A stretch of DNA of 18,667 bases from CAYWGR01 sp964458015. GTDB lineage: Bacteria > Planctomycetota > Planctomycetia > Pirellulales > Thermoguttaceae. Shown here in pieces: positions 1-7,019 of this stretch (its first letter is position 1; the number at the start of each line of letters is the position of its first letter). A model generated the notes under the pieces. It was given only the letters and a program-made list of their open reading frames with translations, had not been told where the DNA came from and ran no database searches. The stretch lies in assembly GCA_964458015.1 (NCBI GenBank), contig CAYWGR010000109.1, positions 1 to 18,667 on the forward strand, given 5' to 3'. A program made the translations under genes and the position numbers.

Positions 1-707
1 AAATTGTAGTGGCATCGCTGCTCGATGAAGTAGGTCATAGGCGCCTTGCCCAGCCATACGTTCCAATCGAGTTCCTTGGGCGGCGCGACTTTGGGGAATG
101 GGCCGCCGGTTGGGCAACCGTTCAGCCCGACAACGATCTTTTTAATGTCTCCCAGAAGCCCCTTTTGCACCATGTTGACGGCGCGGACGAACAATGTGTC
201 CTGCGTTCGCCGCTGCGTGCCCACGATGAACACCTGATCCTTGTACTTTTTGCAGGCATTGCGAATGAGCTGGTTTTCTTCGAGCGTCAGAGTCAGTGGT
301 TTTTGGCAGAAAACATGCTTGCCCGCTTGCAGGGCCTCGATGCCGATCTTCACGTGCCAATGGTCGGTCGTTGAGATGCTCACGACGTCGATGTCTTTGC
401 GTTCAAGAATCTTGCGATAATCCGTGTAGGCATCGGCTTTGCCGCGGCCGATCGCCGGATCATTCTTCGCGGTTTCCGCGCGGCGCGAGTCGATGTCGCA
501 AACGGCCAAGATGTCGCCGAAGCCGGCATGTTCGCGGGCGTCGCCGGTGCCCATGCCGCCTAGGCCGACGCAGCCGATTCGCGGCCGGTCGTTCGGTGCA
601 TTATTGGCGAACGATTTCTCCGTCCAAGAGAAATACGGCGCCGCGCTGCCCGCTGCGGCAAAGAGCATGGATTTCTTCAGAAAATCGCGTCGTGGTTGTC
701 GCATCAT
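1..707 (-). CDS. Gfo/Idh/MocA-family oxidoreductase, Tat-exported (3' end outside window)
   Basis: About 235 N-terminal codons of an NAD(P)-dependent oxidoreductase of the Gfo/Idh/MocA family are present; the gene runs off the left edge. The protein opens with a twin-arginine signal (RRDFLKKS at residues 6-13, then a small hydrophobic stretch). A Rossmann nucleotide-binding loop follows (IGCVGLGGMGTGD near residues 45-57), then a DIDSR acidic turn after the second strand. The family's usual EKP motif is here CQKPLT near residue 133, a variant common in planctomycete members. An ATG at 707 follows a purine-rich AAAAGGGAG; an ATG at 704 and an in-frame GTG at 719 are alternatives. It is last in the minus-strand cluster that begins with sigma factor A, separated from its upstream neighbour by 247 bp containing palindromes, so it may have its own promoter. 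Family assignment is secure. The substrate, probably a sugar or sugar derivative, cannot be read from the sequence. Confidence 0.9.
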   Translation of the reverse strand, partial: MMRQPRRDFLKKSMLFAAAGSAAPYFSWTEKSFANNAPNDRPRIGCVGLGGMGTGDAREHAGFGDILAVCDIDSRRAETAKNDPAIGRGKADAYTDYRKILERKDIDVVSISTTDHWHVKIGIEALQAGKHVFCQKPLTLTLEENQLIRNACKKYKDQVFIVGTQRRTQDTLFVRAVNMVQKGLLGDIKKIVVGLNGCPTGGPFPKVAPPKELDWNVWLGKAPMTYFIEQRCHYN

Positions 708-774
708 CGTCACGTTCACTCCCTTTTAAGTGTTGTAGTTTCAAACGCTCGTGAAAACTGCCGCGTGGTAATAG

Positions 775-795
775 CCGGGAACCAACAGTTCCCGG
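775..795. repeat. Perfect hairpin, 8-bp stem, 5-base loop
   Basis: CCGGGAAC at 775-782 pairs perfectly with GTTCCCGG at 788-795 around the loop CAACA. On the minus strand, which both flanking genes use, it would form in the RNA between the PEP-CTERM protein and the oxidoreductase. No T-run follows it in that direction, so a classical intrinsic terminator is doubtful. A dispersed REP-type palindrome or a leader hairpin are alternatives. Confidence 0.6.
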
Positions 796-857
796 AGTGT
801 GCTTAGTTTTGTGTTTTTTTCGGGAACTTTTGCTTTAGGTAATTATTCTCCAAAAAG

Positions 858-927
858 CTCCCGCAAATTTTATTAACAGCAGTGTTTGTAGTTTGCCTCC
901 CCTCTGTCCAGCTTCCCTTTGCGGGAG
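858..927. repeat. 10-bp perfect inverted repeat with 50-base spacer
   Basis: CTCCCGCAAA at 858-867 is matched exactly by TTTGCGGGAG at 918-927. It lies just past the stop codon of the PEP-CTERM gene that ends at 955 on the minus strand. The right arm sits in a purine/pyrimidine-biased phrase resembling the CCCTTTGGGAGAGG-type dispersed palindromes also present at 10169-10187. It could fold as a long-loop hairpin in the 3' UTR. Confidence 0.5.
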
Positions 928-954
928 ATGGGAGAGAGTGGAGTTTTGGTGTCG

Positions 955-1656
955 CTATTTCCTCTTGCGCCATGCATAGGCAAGCAAACCGATGATGCCC
1001 GCAATCGACATGAAGATGGAGGAAGGTTCCGGGACCACTTGAGAGAACTGGACTTCGGAAATCATCCCCCAGCCCTCTTGGAAAGGTCCGGTCCCCACAT
1101 CCACGGTGCTCATGTGCGATGTTCCTGCTACTTGCACATACCGCGCGCTCTGGGTGGGCGAGATATTGAGCAGCCCCCAATAATCGCCGTCAATGGCGGT
1201 TGCCTGCCACTCGCACTGAAACCAATTCGCCGATGCCGTAAGATCACTACTGCTGAAGGTGCGAGTATAAACGGGACTGCTCATGTCGGAATTGTTGCTC
1301 AAGGTAACCGTCCATCCCGACCAACCTGTCACATTTCCCCAACCGGCAATCGCGTAGTTGACTTGTACCTGATCGAGCAGGTAGCTTTGGCCAAGATCAA
1401 AGTTGACTGTCGCTTGGTTGATATTTTCATTAAAGGAATTCCAGCCGACGCAATTGGCCAATCCGCCGGCTAACGTTGCTACAGTGCCGTCGGCCAGCAT
1501 ATTGCCCGTGCTATCCGGGTAAGCGACACTGGGCGCGACTCCGTAGGTATAAGTAACGCCCGATTGCGAAATGACGTCGGCCGACGCGATGCCGGCGGAA
1601 ACGACAACTATGCTGAGCGCAACCAACGAGCAAGAGACTGCCATTCGATGCATCAT
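955..1656 (-). CDS. PEP-CTERM surface protein with F5/8 type C-like (discoidin-like) domain
   Basis: This encodes 233 residues. A Sec signal peptide covers about residues 1-26 (MMHRMAVSCSLVALSIVVVS, then a cut near ASA). A beta-sandwich resembling the F5/8 type C or galactose-binding-like fold follows; its typical pieces are an early YPDSTGNMLADG, a strand VNFDLGQSYLLDQVQV, and late ARYVQV and ISEVQF. The C-terminus is a PEP-CTERM sorting signal: VPEPSS, a hydrophobic helix, then WRKRK. Such tails are handled by exosortase systems and leave the protein exported or attached outside the cell; the domain suggests sugar binding. The start at 1656 was chosen because AAAGGA lies 7 bases upstream and the signal peptide begins there; the open frame extends 57 codons further without signal-like sequence. 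It lies 109 bp downstream of the beta-strand-repeat protein, beyond a strong hairpin. The domain call is by pattern, moderately sure; the sorting tail is certain. Confidence 0.88.
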   Translation of the reverse strand: MMHRMAVSCSLVALSIVVVSAGIASADVISQSGVTYTYGVAPSVAYPDSTGNMLADGTVATLAGGLANCVGWNSFNENINQATVNFDLGQSYLLDQVQVNYAIAGWGNVTGWSGWTVTLSNNSDMSSPVYTRTFSSSDLTASANWFQCEWQATAIDGDYWGLLNISPTQSARYVQVAGTSHMSTVDVGTGPFQEGWGMISEVQFSQVVPEPSSIFMSIAGIIGLLAYAWRKRK

Positions 1657-1723
1657 AATAAATCCTTTATATAAGATTGGGTCCGTTTTTCTCGATCTTG
1701 TTTTCGTGAGAAAGAGAGCAAAG

Positions 1724-1752
1724 CCGGAGAGCGGCGGGGGGCCGCTCCCCGG
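1724..1752 (-). terminator. Strong GC-rich hairpin after the beta-strand-repeat gene
   Basis: CCGGAGAGCGGC (1724-1735) pairs with GCCGCTCCCCGG (1741-1752) around a G5 loop, with one A/C mismatch in 12 positions. Transcription from the gene ending at 1766 would run into it on the minus strand. The RNA after the stem is pyrimidine-rich rather than a clean U-tract, so it may act as a leaky terminator or RNA-stabilising stem between two co-directional PEP-CTERM genes. Confidence 0.5.
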
Positions 1753-1765
1753 ATTGTTCTTATCA

Positions 1766-4105
1766 TCATTTCCGTTTCCGCCACGCATAGGCAAGCAGAC
1801 CCAGGAGGCCGGCTGCCAACAATGCAATAGACGATGGTTCAGGGACGATTTGTAAATAACCCGTTCCCGTAATCAAGGCGCTTTCATGCTGAGCACCGCT
1901 TCCAAGAGCGCCCCAGATGCCGATCGACTGAGCCACGCCATCGAAATACAAAGACCCGATCACGTCGGTGGCGCTGTAGTTCAAGTTCAGCAGTGCACCG
2001 CTGATGGAAATCTTGGAGTTGTTGGCCAGGAAGTCGCTATTCAGCGTTAACGTGCCGCCGGTGACGGTCGTATCGCCGGTGTAGCTGACCGCGCCGGCAA
2101 GGTTGAGAATGCCAAGGCCGGTTTTCGTCAGCGATCCTGCGCCTGAAATGCTGCCATTGAGTACCAGATCGGTGTCGGCATACAGCGTGTCGATCGTTGC
2201 ACCGCCGCTGGTGATGGCAATCGGCAGATCCGTGCTCATCTCGCTGCCTGCGCCGGTGAATTGCAGCGTTCCGCCGCCGAAGCTCATCAGCATGGTTCGG
2301 CCAGTGGCATTGCCCATGTTGGTGAAAATATGAGGCGTGCTCAACGTGCCGCCGTTCAAGTAATACGTCCCCACCGAGTTATCCACATCGGTGCAGAAAA
2401 GTAGGCCCGATAGATCGCCCGTTCCTGTCACGTTGATCGTGCCGCCGGTCTGGTTGACCGTGCCGTTGCCTTTCCAGCCGACATAGAATTGGTTGCCGAC
2501 GTTGATGGTGCCGCCGGAGACGTTCAAGACGCCGGCCGAACCTGGACCGCCGCCTGCAACCAACAGAAATCCGCTCATATTGAGCGGGGCATCGTTGACG
2601 GTCAACGTGCCGGTATAGCCCGAGGCATTGCCGACCACGATACGTTCGCGAGTTGTCGCCATGTTGGCGTTGTCAAGGATCATTTCACCTTGATTAACAT
2701 AGAGATTGCCGGCATGGGCACTTCCGCTTGCAGCAGAGACGCGCAGGACGCCATCGCCGGTCTTGGTGAGGCCGCCGCCTCCGGTTAGCGTTCCAAGAAC
2801 TTGGATATTGCCGACGGTGTCGATCGTTCCGCCGTCATCGCCGATGGAGGCAGGCACATTGACCACTAGCTGTTCCGAACCGGAGTTCCTAAGCGAACCG
2901 CCGTTCCATACGAGGTTTTGGGGCAAGCTGATATTTCCGTTCACATTCAGCGTGCCGCCCGCGGCCATCGTCACGGTGCCCGCCGAAACCAGATAGTTGT
3001 TGCTGAGCAACACGGAGCCGGCATTGATATTGATATTGCCGTTAAACGTGCTTGCACTGTTGACGGCAAGATCGAGCGAGGAATCGCCTGTCTTGGTGAT
3101 TGTGCCGCTTCCGGAGAGAATGCCGGTCAATTGGATACCGGTGCTGGCCGTTGGGCTGCTGAATGTACCACCGTTTGAACCAATATTGACGGCGATGTCG
3201 GTCGAAAGCGTGCCGGTGCTGTTATTTTCCAGCGTACCGCCGTTGATGCTCAAAAGCATTGTTCGGTTGGTAGCTGCTCCTCGATCGGTATAGAGGGTGT
3301 GCGTCCGCAAGAGGCCGCCATTCAGATTATAGGTGCCGGTGGAACCGCTGATGTCGGTACAAAACATGAGGTCGGCGCTCACGTCCACGGTGCCGCCGGT
3401 TTGATTCACAGTGGCATTGCCGTTCCAGCCGACGTACATATCGCCCCATACGGACATTTGTCCGCCGGAGATATCCAAAACGCCGGTGCAGTCGGTGCTG
3501 CCGCCGGCAGCCAACAGGAGCAACGAGCTTTGGACAGTGCCGTTTTCAATCTTCAGGGTGCCGGTGCCGCTTGAGTCCGAGCCAACTCGGAGCCAACCGG
3601 AACCAAAGGCCGCCGCGCCAGCACCGCTTTTTGTTAAAGTGACGCCCGATCCGATATAGGTACTGCCTTGGCCGATCGACAAGGTTTTGTCCGCCGCTAC
3701 ATTCCACGTTTGGCTGCCATTGACCGACAGGCCGCTATTGATCACGGCCGATTCGTTTGCCGTGATGCCGCCCGCGCCGACCGTGGCATTGCCGCCGGAC
3801 AGCGTGTAACCCGAACCTGCAAACGTCAGGCTGTTCGCCGCGACCGAGGTGACGGTGACGACCGAGGTGCCCGACGCATGGAAGATGGCGTCATCGTCTG
3901 CGCTCGTCCACGTCGAAAGCGGATTGCTGCCCGCCACATCAGTGCTCCACAGCGCCGTGGTGCTGGAATCCCATGTTCCATCGCCGGCTTGAATGCCGGT
4001 ATCCGTACTGGTATCCCAGTACATCTGGACGGCGCTCGCTGAACAGGGCAACAGAAGCCCTATCGCAAGCGCCGACAAGCACAACAATCCCAATGCCTGC
4101 CTCAT
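1766..4105 (-). CDS. Autotransporter-associated beta-strand repeat protein with PEP-CTERM tail
   Basis: A 779-residue exported protein, probably a right-handed beta-helix. Residues 1-25 are a Sec signal peptide ending in SASA. The body is rich in G, T, S and N. It carries several autotransporter-associated repeat (PATR-type) units of the form GxLxGxGxLTKTGxGxLxL, near residues 328-365, 436-473 and 651-690, with a weaker one near 154. A long internal duplication is visible: residues about 170-340 match about 496-665, sharing YVGW(N/K)GN, TVNQTGGT, FCTD and the T(N/G)RTML core. The end is VPEPSS, a hydrophobic helix and AYAWRKRK, a PEP-CTERM sorting signal. There is no outer-membrane beta-barrel, so it is not a true autotransporter. 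GGAG lies 8 bases before the ATG at 4105. It follows FecR A by 60 bp and may be co-transcribed with it. A role as adhesin or surface-layer fibre is inferred. Confidence 0.92.
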   Translation of the reverse strand: MRQALGLLCLSALAIGLLLPCSASAVQMYWDTSTDTGIQAGDGTWDSSTTALWSTDVAGSNPLSTWTSADDDAIFHASGTSVVTVTSVAANSLTFAGSGYTLSGGNATVGAGGITANESAVINSGLSVNGSQTWNVAADKTLSIGQGSTYIGSGVTLTKSGAGAAAFGSGWLRVGSDSSGTGTLKIENGTVQSSLLLLAAGGSTDCTGVLDISGGQMSVWGDMYVGWNGNATVNQTGGTVDVSADLMFCTDISGSTGTYNLNGGLLRTHTLYTDRGAATNRTMLLSINGGTLENNSTGTLSTDIAVNIGSNGGTFSSPTASTGIQLTGILSGSGTITKTGDSSLDLAVNSASTFNGNININAGSVLLSNNYLVSAGTVTMAAGGTLNVNGNISLPQNLVWNGGSLRNSGSEQLVVNVPASIGDDGGTIDTVGNIQVLGTLTGGGGLTKTGDGVLRVSAASGSAHAGNLYVNQGEMILDNANMATTRERIVVGNASGYTGTLTVNDAPLNMSGFLLVAGGGPGSAGVLNVSGGTINVGNQFYVGWKGNGTVNQTGGTINVTGTGDLSGLLFCTDVDNSVGTYYLNGGTLSTPHIFTNMGNATGRTMLMSFGGGTLQFTGAGSEMSTDLPIAITSGGATIDTLYADTDLVLNGSISGAGSLTKTGLGILNLAGAVSYTGDTTVTGGTLTLNSDFLANNSKISISGALLNLNYSATDVIGSLYFDGVAQSIGIWGALGSGAQHESALITGTGYLQIVPEPSSIALLAAGLLGLLAYAWRKRK

Positions 4106-4165
4106 AACATTATCTCCGTAAAAAAGGAAAAGAGAGAAAAAGTACTCTGTTGTTTTATGGTTTAA

Positions 4166-6108
4166 CTATTTTTTTTCTTTCGATGTTTTCGCCGCCTCAA
4201 AATGCCGCCGGGCCATGTCGGTCGTTCGGGTCTCGATTTGTTGCACGGTCATCTTGCTCAAGTCGTAAAAAGCCAACTCGTCGATACGGCCTTGGAAAGA
4301 GTCCTCAAGGTCATCCCGACTCGCGCCGACGCGCAGCAGACCTTCCATGTTGAAACCCGAGCTAAAGCTACCCCGCTCGACTGTCTGCGGTACGGCATCC
4401 ACCAGGATGTCCACGCGATCGGCAACGCCAAACCCAACGCTGCTGTTGCCGTAGAAAATGAAAAACACGTGATGCCAAAGATGGTCGTTGATCTTCGGGC
4501 CGCCGTGGGTGCAACCCGCTGCCTCCCCTGGTTTATAGCCGCTGCTGGCTCCGACAAACGAGTTGGCCATGCCATCGTGATGACCGCCAAAAAGGATCGC
4601 GGGATTATAACGGCCATGTTTCGAGTCGGCGCCNNNNNNNNNNGAAGCTGCCCCCCTTGCTGAAATCGGCGGCGCGTCCCAACGAAAGCCCGCTGCCGAT
4701 GACATTGTGCGGAGAACGCCTCGCATGGCCCATCGGGTATAATTTCTGGTGCGATAGGTGCCGTATCTGCTCGAAGGCCGTGCCGTCCAACTCATCAAAG
4801 TTCCAATAGAAAAGCGGCTTATCGGCCATCACCGCATCGGCATACGTGGTCCGGGTTTCCGGGCGCGGCATCTGACGCACAAAATCCGCCGGCCTGCTCG
4901 TCGCGCGGCGGGTCAGAGTTCCGCCTTGTTCGACATGCATCGACTCGCCGGCCGTTAGGGCAATTTCCACATTGCCGCCCTTGCTGTTCTTCTTGTGCGA
5001 GGCCAACTTGACCTTGCCAAGATAAACATGCACATCGCAAAGCCCCTCGCGATTCACTTCAACCGAAAACTCCGTGCCCAAATNNNNNNNNNNCCCCCCA
5101 CTGGCGGGCCGCCGGCCCCCCCCCCCCCCCGGGGGCCCCCGGGGGGGGGGGTGGGGGGGGGGGGGCGGCGCCCGATGTGGGACGGGAAATTTGGGATTTT
5201 TGGATTTGGGATTTGGGATTTATTTCACTAACCACTGGCCACTGACCACTGGCCACTTTTCCGGTGCTCTCCTCTCTCCCTTCTTCTCTCTTCTCTAATC
5301 TTGCCGTCAGCTTGCCAACCGACAAGAAACCGCCGGCGGCCGAATCTACTTCATACGTCCCAGGTCCCTGCAAAATAACCTTCGCGCCCGTGTCGTAGGT
5401 GATTTCGAGCAAACCAGACGACAGCACGAACTTATCGCCCAAGGATACGGGGGATTGGGAACTGGGAATTAGAGGTTGGGAATCATGAGGTCTTGAACCT
5501 TGGGCCTTAAGTCTGGAACCTTTTTGAAGCCTGCAATCCATGATGCCGGTAATCCGGCCGATGCATTCAGTATGGATCTTGTTTTCCGTCGCAGCATAAA
5601 CGGCTGTGGAATGCTGTCTTTGTTGGGCAATTGTGCCCGGAACATCCACCTGATAAAACCACGCGCCCAACGCTCCCACGCACATCACAAACGCTGCAAA
5701 TACATAGGGGAAGATCGGGCTTTCGATGACCGAGGAGAGCGGATAGCGGATCGTCGTGGGGAAAGAGCTGAAAGAGGAGCTAGGAGCAAGGGGCTGGAAA
5801 CTAGGCTCTGGATTATCGTGCGGAGTGCTGAGCGATGGGGACTGATTGCTGGCCTTTGTTCCCCGATCTCGGATTCCAGAACCCTCTTCCTCGGTATCTT
5901 CCAAGGGGTGCGAAAATAGATTGGTTGCTTTGCTCATTTCCGTAAGATGCACTTGCAGCAGCATCTCGAAACGAGCGATCTCGGCAAAAGCATCCGCGGC
6001 ATTGGGATCCAAGGCCAAATGCCGTTCGAGCATTTCCAATTCGGCTGCATCAGCCACGCCGTCGAGATAATGCTCGATCAATTCGTTGGAGAAGAGTTGC
6101 TCGTTCAT
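4166..6108 (-). CDS. FecR/LamG transmembrane protein A, putative anti-sigma factor, interrupted by two assembly gaps
   Basis: This is one gene seen in three pieces, in three frames, joined only across N gaps at 5084-5093 and 4634-4643. The first piece (338 codons from 6108) has a cytoplasmic helical N-terminus with an LERHLALDPNA-type zinc-less anti-sigma pattern (residues 1-60), a proline-rich linker, a membrane helix (about 131-152), and the start of a FecR region (GRITG at 184-188, SLGDKFVLSSGLLEITY, GTYEVDSAAGG). The middle piece resumes at GTEFSVEV, the usual end of the FecR motif, and opens a LamG-like domain (PLFYWNFDE). The last piece ends that domain (INDHLWHHVFFIFY, FQGRIDELAFYD). 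The start codon overlaps the sigma A stop as ATGA, implying translational coupling. By analogy it holds sigma A inactive until the outer domain senses a ligand. Heptamer tracts lie in frame at residues about 77-117, 196-220 and 273-315. The homopolymer stretch next to the first gap is not trustworthy. Confidence 0.87.
4634..4643. other. Assembly gap (10 N)
   Basis: Ten N bases inside the LamG-like domain of FecR A. The reading frame changes across it and the domain is missing part of its expected middle, so the true gap length is unknown and probably longer than ten bases. Confidence 0.95.
5084..5178. other. Assembly gap (10 N) plus unreliable poly-C/poly-G sequence
   Basis: Ten N bases (5084-5093) are followed by about 80 bases made almost only of C and G runs, which fold on themselves and translate to polyproline and polyglycine. 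The equivalent part of FecR B (16438-16476) is an ordinary C-rich heptamer tract followed by the FecR FTVRTP strand. The stretch is best read as a failed assembly of a C-rich repeat, not as real protein sequence. Confidence 0.85.
5164..5292 (-). repeat. Degenerate heptamer mosaic inside FecR A (tract 2)
   Basis: Reading the coding (minus) strand, three 7-bp families follow each other: a purine block of GAAGAGA/GGAGAGA type, then YAGTGGY (CAGTGGT, CAGTGGC, CAGTGGT, TAGTGAA), then AAATCCC. The whole tract is open in frame and encodes a loop between two FecR strands (residues about 273-315). The same series in the same order occurs in FecR B. Confidence 0.85.
5449..5523 (-). repeat. Degenerate heptamer mosaic inside FecR A (tract 1)
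   Basis: On the coding strand a GGTTCAA-type heptamer series (GGTTCCA, GACTTAA, GGCCCAA, GGTTCAA) passes into an ATTCCCA-type series. It encodes residues about 196-220 and lies directly between the GRITG strand and the SLGDKFVLSSG strand of the FecR region. FecR B carries a matching tract at the equivalent place. Confidence 0.8.
5758..5880 (-). repeat. Third heptamer-like tract in FecR A, cytoplasmic linker
   Basis: On the coding strand consecutive 7-mers ending in CA (GGGAACA, AAGGCCA, GCAATCA, GTCCCCA, TCGCTCA) lead into a CCTAGCT-like series (GCCTAGT, CCCTTGC, TCCTAGC). It encodes the S- and P-rich linker at residues about 77-117, ahead of the membrane helix. FecR B has no counterpart here. 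The periodicity is weaker than in the other two tracts. Confidence 0.5.
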
Positions 6109-6632
6109 GGCGTCTTCTCCTTGGCCTCTCGGCCCAGCCGACGCTCGACGCAATCGTAAAGCCGCGTGCGCAACCGTGAAATCGTCTTGCTCATCGCCGC
6201 TGGAGTGACGCCCAATTGCTGGGCAATCTCGGCTACCGACCACCGTTCCACGTAGCGTAATCGCAAAACATGGCGCGACTGCTCCGGCAACGGCTCCACG
6301 CAATCCTCCAGGGCATCCAAGGCCGCCGTGCCGGCGCTTTCGCGACGCTGAAAAGCATCGGCGACGGCCGTGATCGCCTCGGGCGACAGCAGAGCCGGAA
6401 CCCGTCCCAAGCGATGCCGATTTTGCAGCACTTTGTTTGCTGCGATGCCGCGCGCCCAGGCTCCAAACGACCGACTCCGGTCGTACTCGCCGATCTTATC
6501 CCAAAGCGTCAGCACCGTTTCCTGAAACACATCCTCGCAGTCGACCCGGCTGCGGACCAACGAGGCCAGAAAAGCCTGCAAGTCGGCCTGATGCGCCAAT
6601 AGGAGTTTCAGAAATTCGGTATGGTCAATCAT
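6105..6632 (-). CDS. ECF RNA polymerase sigma factor A (Rhodopirellula/Verrucomicrobium type)
   Basis: A 175-residue sigma-70 family factor with only regions 2 and 4, which is the usual ECF size. Region 2 holds the DCEDVFQETVLTLWDKI helix and the FGAWARGIAANKVLQ core-binding and -10 helix (about residues 31-75). Region 4 is a helix-turn-helix, LPEQSRHVLRLRYVERWSVA followed by EIAQQLGVTPAAMSKTISRL (about 114-155), which reads the -35 element. It resembles the planctomycete family that is encoded beside FecR-type membrane proteins. Its TGA stop overlaps the ATG of FecR A (ATGA), so the two are translated together and are probably a sigma/anti-sigma pair. The ATG at 6632 has no evident Shine-Dalgarno sequence; no better start was found. 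It heads the left-arm cluster. Target genes are unknown, but autoregulation plus control of the downstream PEP-CTERM genes is the simplest guess. Confidence 0.93.
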   Translation of the reverse strand: MIDHTEFLKLLLAHQADLQAFLASLVRSRVDCEDVFQETVLTLWDKIGEYDRSRSFGAWARGIAANKVLQNRHRLGRVPALLSPEAITAVADAFQRRESAGTAALDALEDCVEPLPEQSRHVLRLRYVERWSVAEIAQQLGVTPAAMSKTISRLRTRLYDCVERRLGREAKEKTP

Positions 6633-7019
6633 GGGAAAAGTAGCGATGCCCCCCGAGAAAGTGCCTCATCCTTTTATGCTAACTTCGCTCCTACCTCCCT
6701 TTCCAACTTCCAGGGCCAAATCAGACAAAAATCCTGCAAATTGCCACACAATGGGGGTGTGTCTATTACTGGCCCGGATTTCTCACCGTTTGATGGGGCA
6801 GGGTTGCACAAACCCTTGGTGGGGCTGCGCAAACCGATCAACTGTTGTTCCACACGCTGTAAGAAAGCAAACCGACTTACCGCGACCGAAGCCTTACCAG
6901 AACATTGGTTTGCTTGACCCGCCCTACATTTTGGTGAGAAATGCGGACTAGAGTTGGCCGGCGAACACCGTTCACGGCCAAGACGATGAAGATAAAAGAG
7001 TGGGGGAGGGCTCGATCTT
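6633..7019. other. 387-bp intergenic region with several hairpins
   Basis: No credible gene is seen. It lies between the 3' end of the glycoside hydrolase gene and the 5' end of sigma A, both minus strand, so it should hold the hydrolase terminator and the sigma A promoter. Visible structure: a 9-bp perfect inverted repeat (6865-6873 with 6907-6915), a small hairpin GGGTT-GCACA-AACCC (6801-6815), and CACAC/GTGTG arms near 6750-6763. No convincing sigma-70 hexamers were found before sigma A, compatible with an alternative-sigma promoter. Confidence 0.5.
6865..6915. repeat. 9-bp perfect inverted repeat, 33-base spacer
   Basis: AAGCAAACC at 6865-6873 matches GGTTTGCTT at 6907-6915 exactly. On the minus strand it follows the glycoside hydrolase gene and is preceded by GTAGGGCGGGTC, a phrase related to the GGCGGGTCG arm of the element at 10063-10090. 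It may be a REP-like element serving as a transcript end. Confidence 0.45.

Larger units (their letters stand above)
708..954. other. Intergenic region with two palindromic elements
   Basis: No credible gene is seen in these 247 bases. They separate the oxidoreductase from the upstream PEP-CTERM gene, both on the minus strand, and hold a tight hairpin (775-795) and a widely spaced 10-bp inverted repeat (858-927), each listed separately. A T-rich run near 808-820 lies between them. It probably contains the end of the PEP-CTERM transcript and the leader of the oxidoreductase gene, but no clear promoter hexamers were found. Confidence 0.6.

Noticed and set aside
1766..4105. True type V autotransporter
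   Set aside because: The protein has beta-strand repeats but no C-terminal outer-membrane barrel; it ends in a PEP-CTERM signal.
5094..5178. Long C/G palindrome and polyproline/polyglycine segment in FecR A
   Set aside because: It touches an N gap, consists of homopolymers typical of failed assembly, and is absent from the equivalent part of FecR B. Treated as an artefact.
4166..6108. FecR A as a frameshifted pseudogene
   Set aside because: The frame changes occur only at the two N gaps of unknown length; each piece is open and carries intact domain sequence. Assembly gaps explain it.
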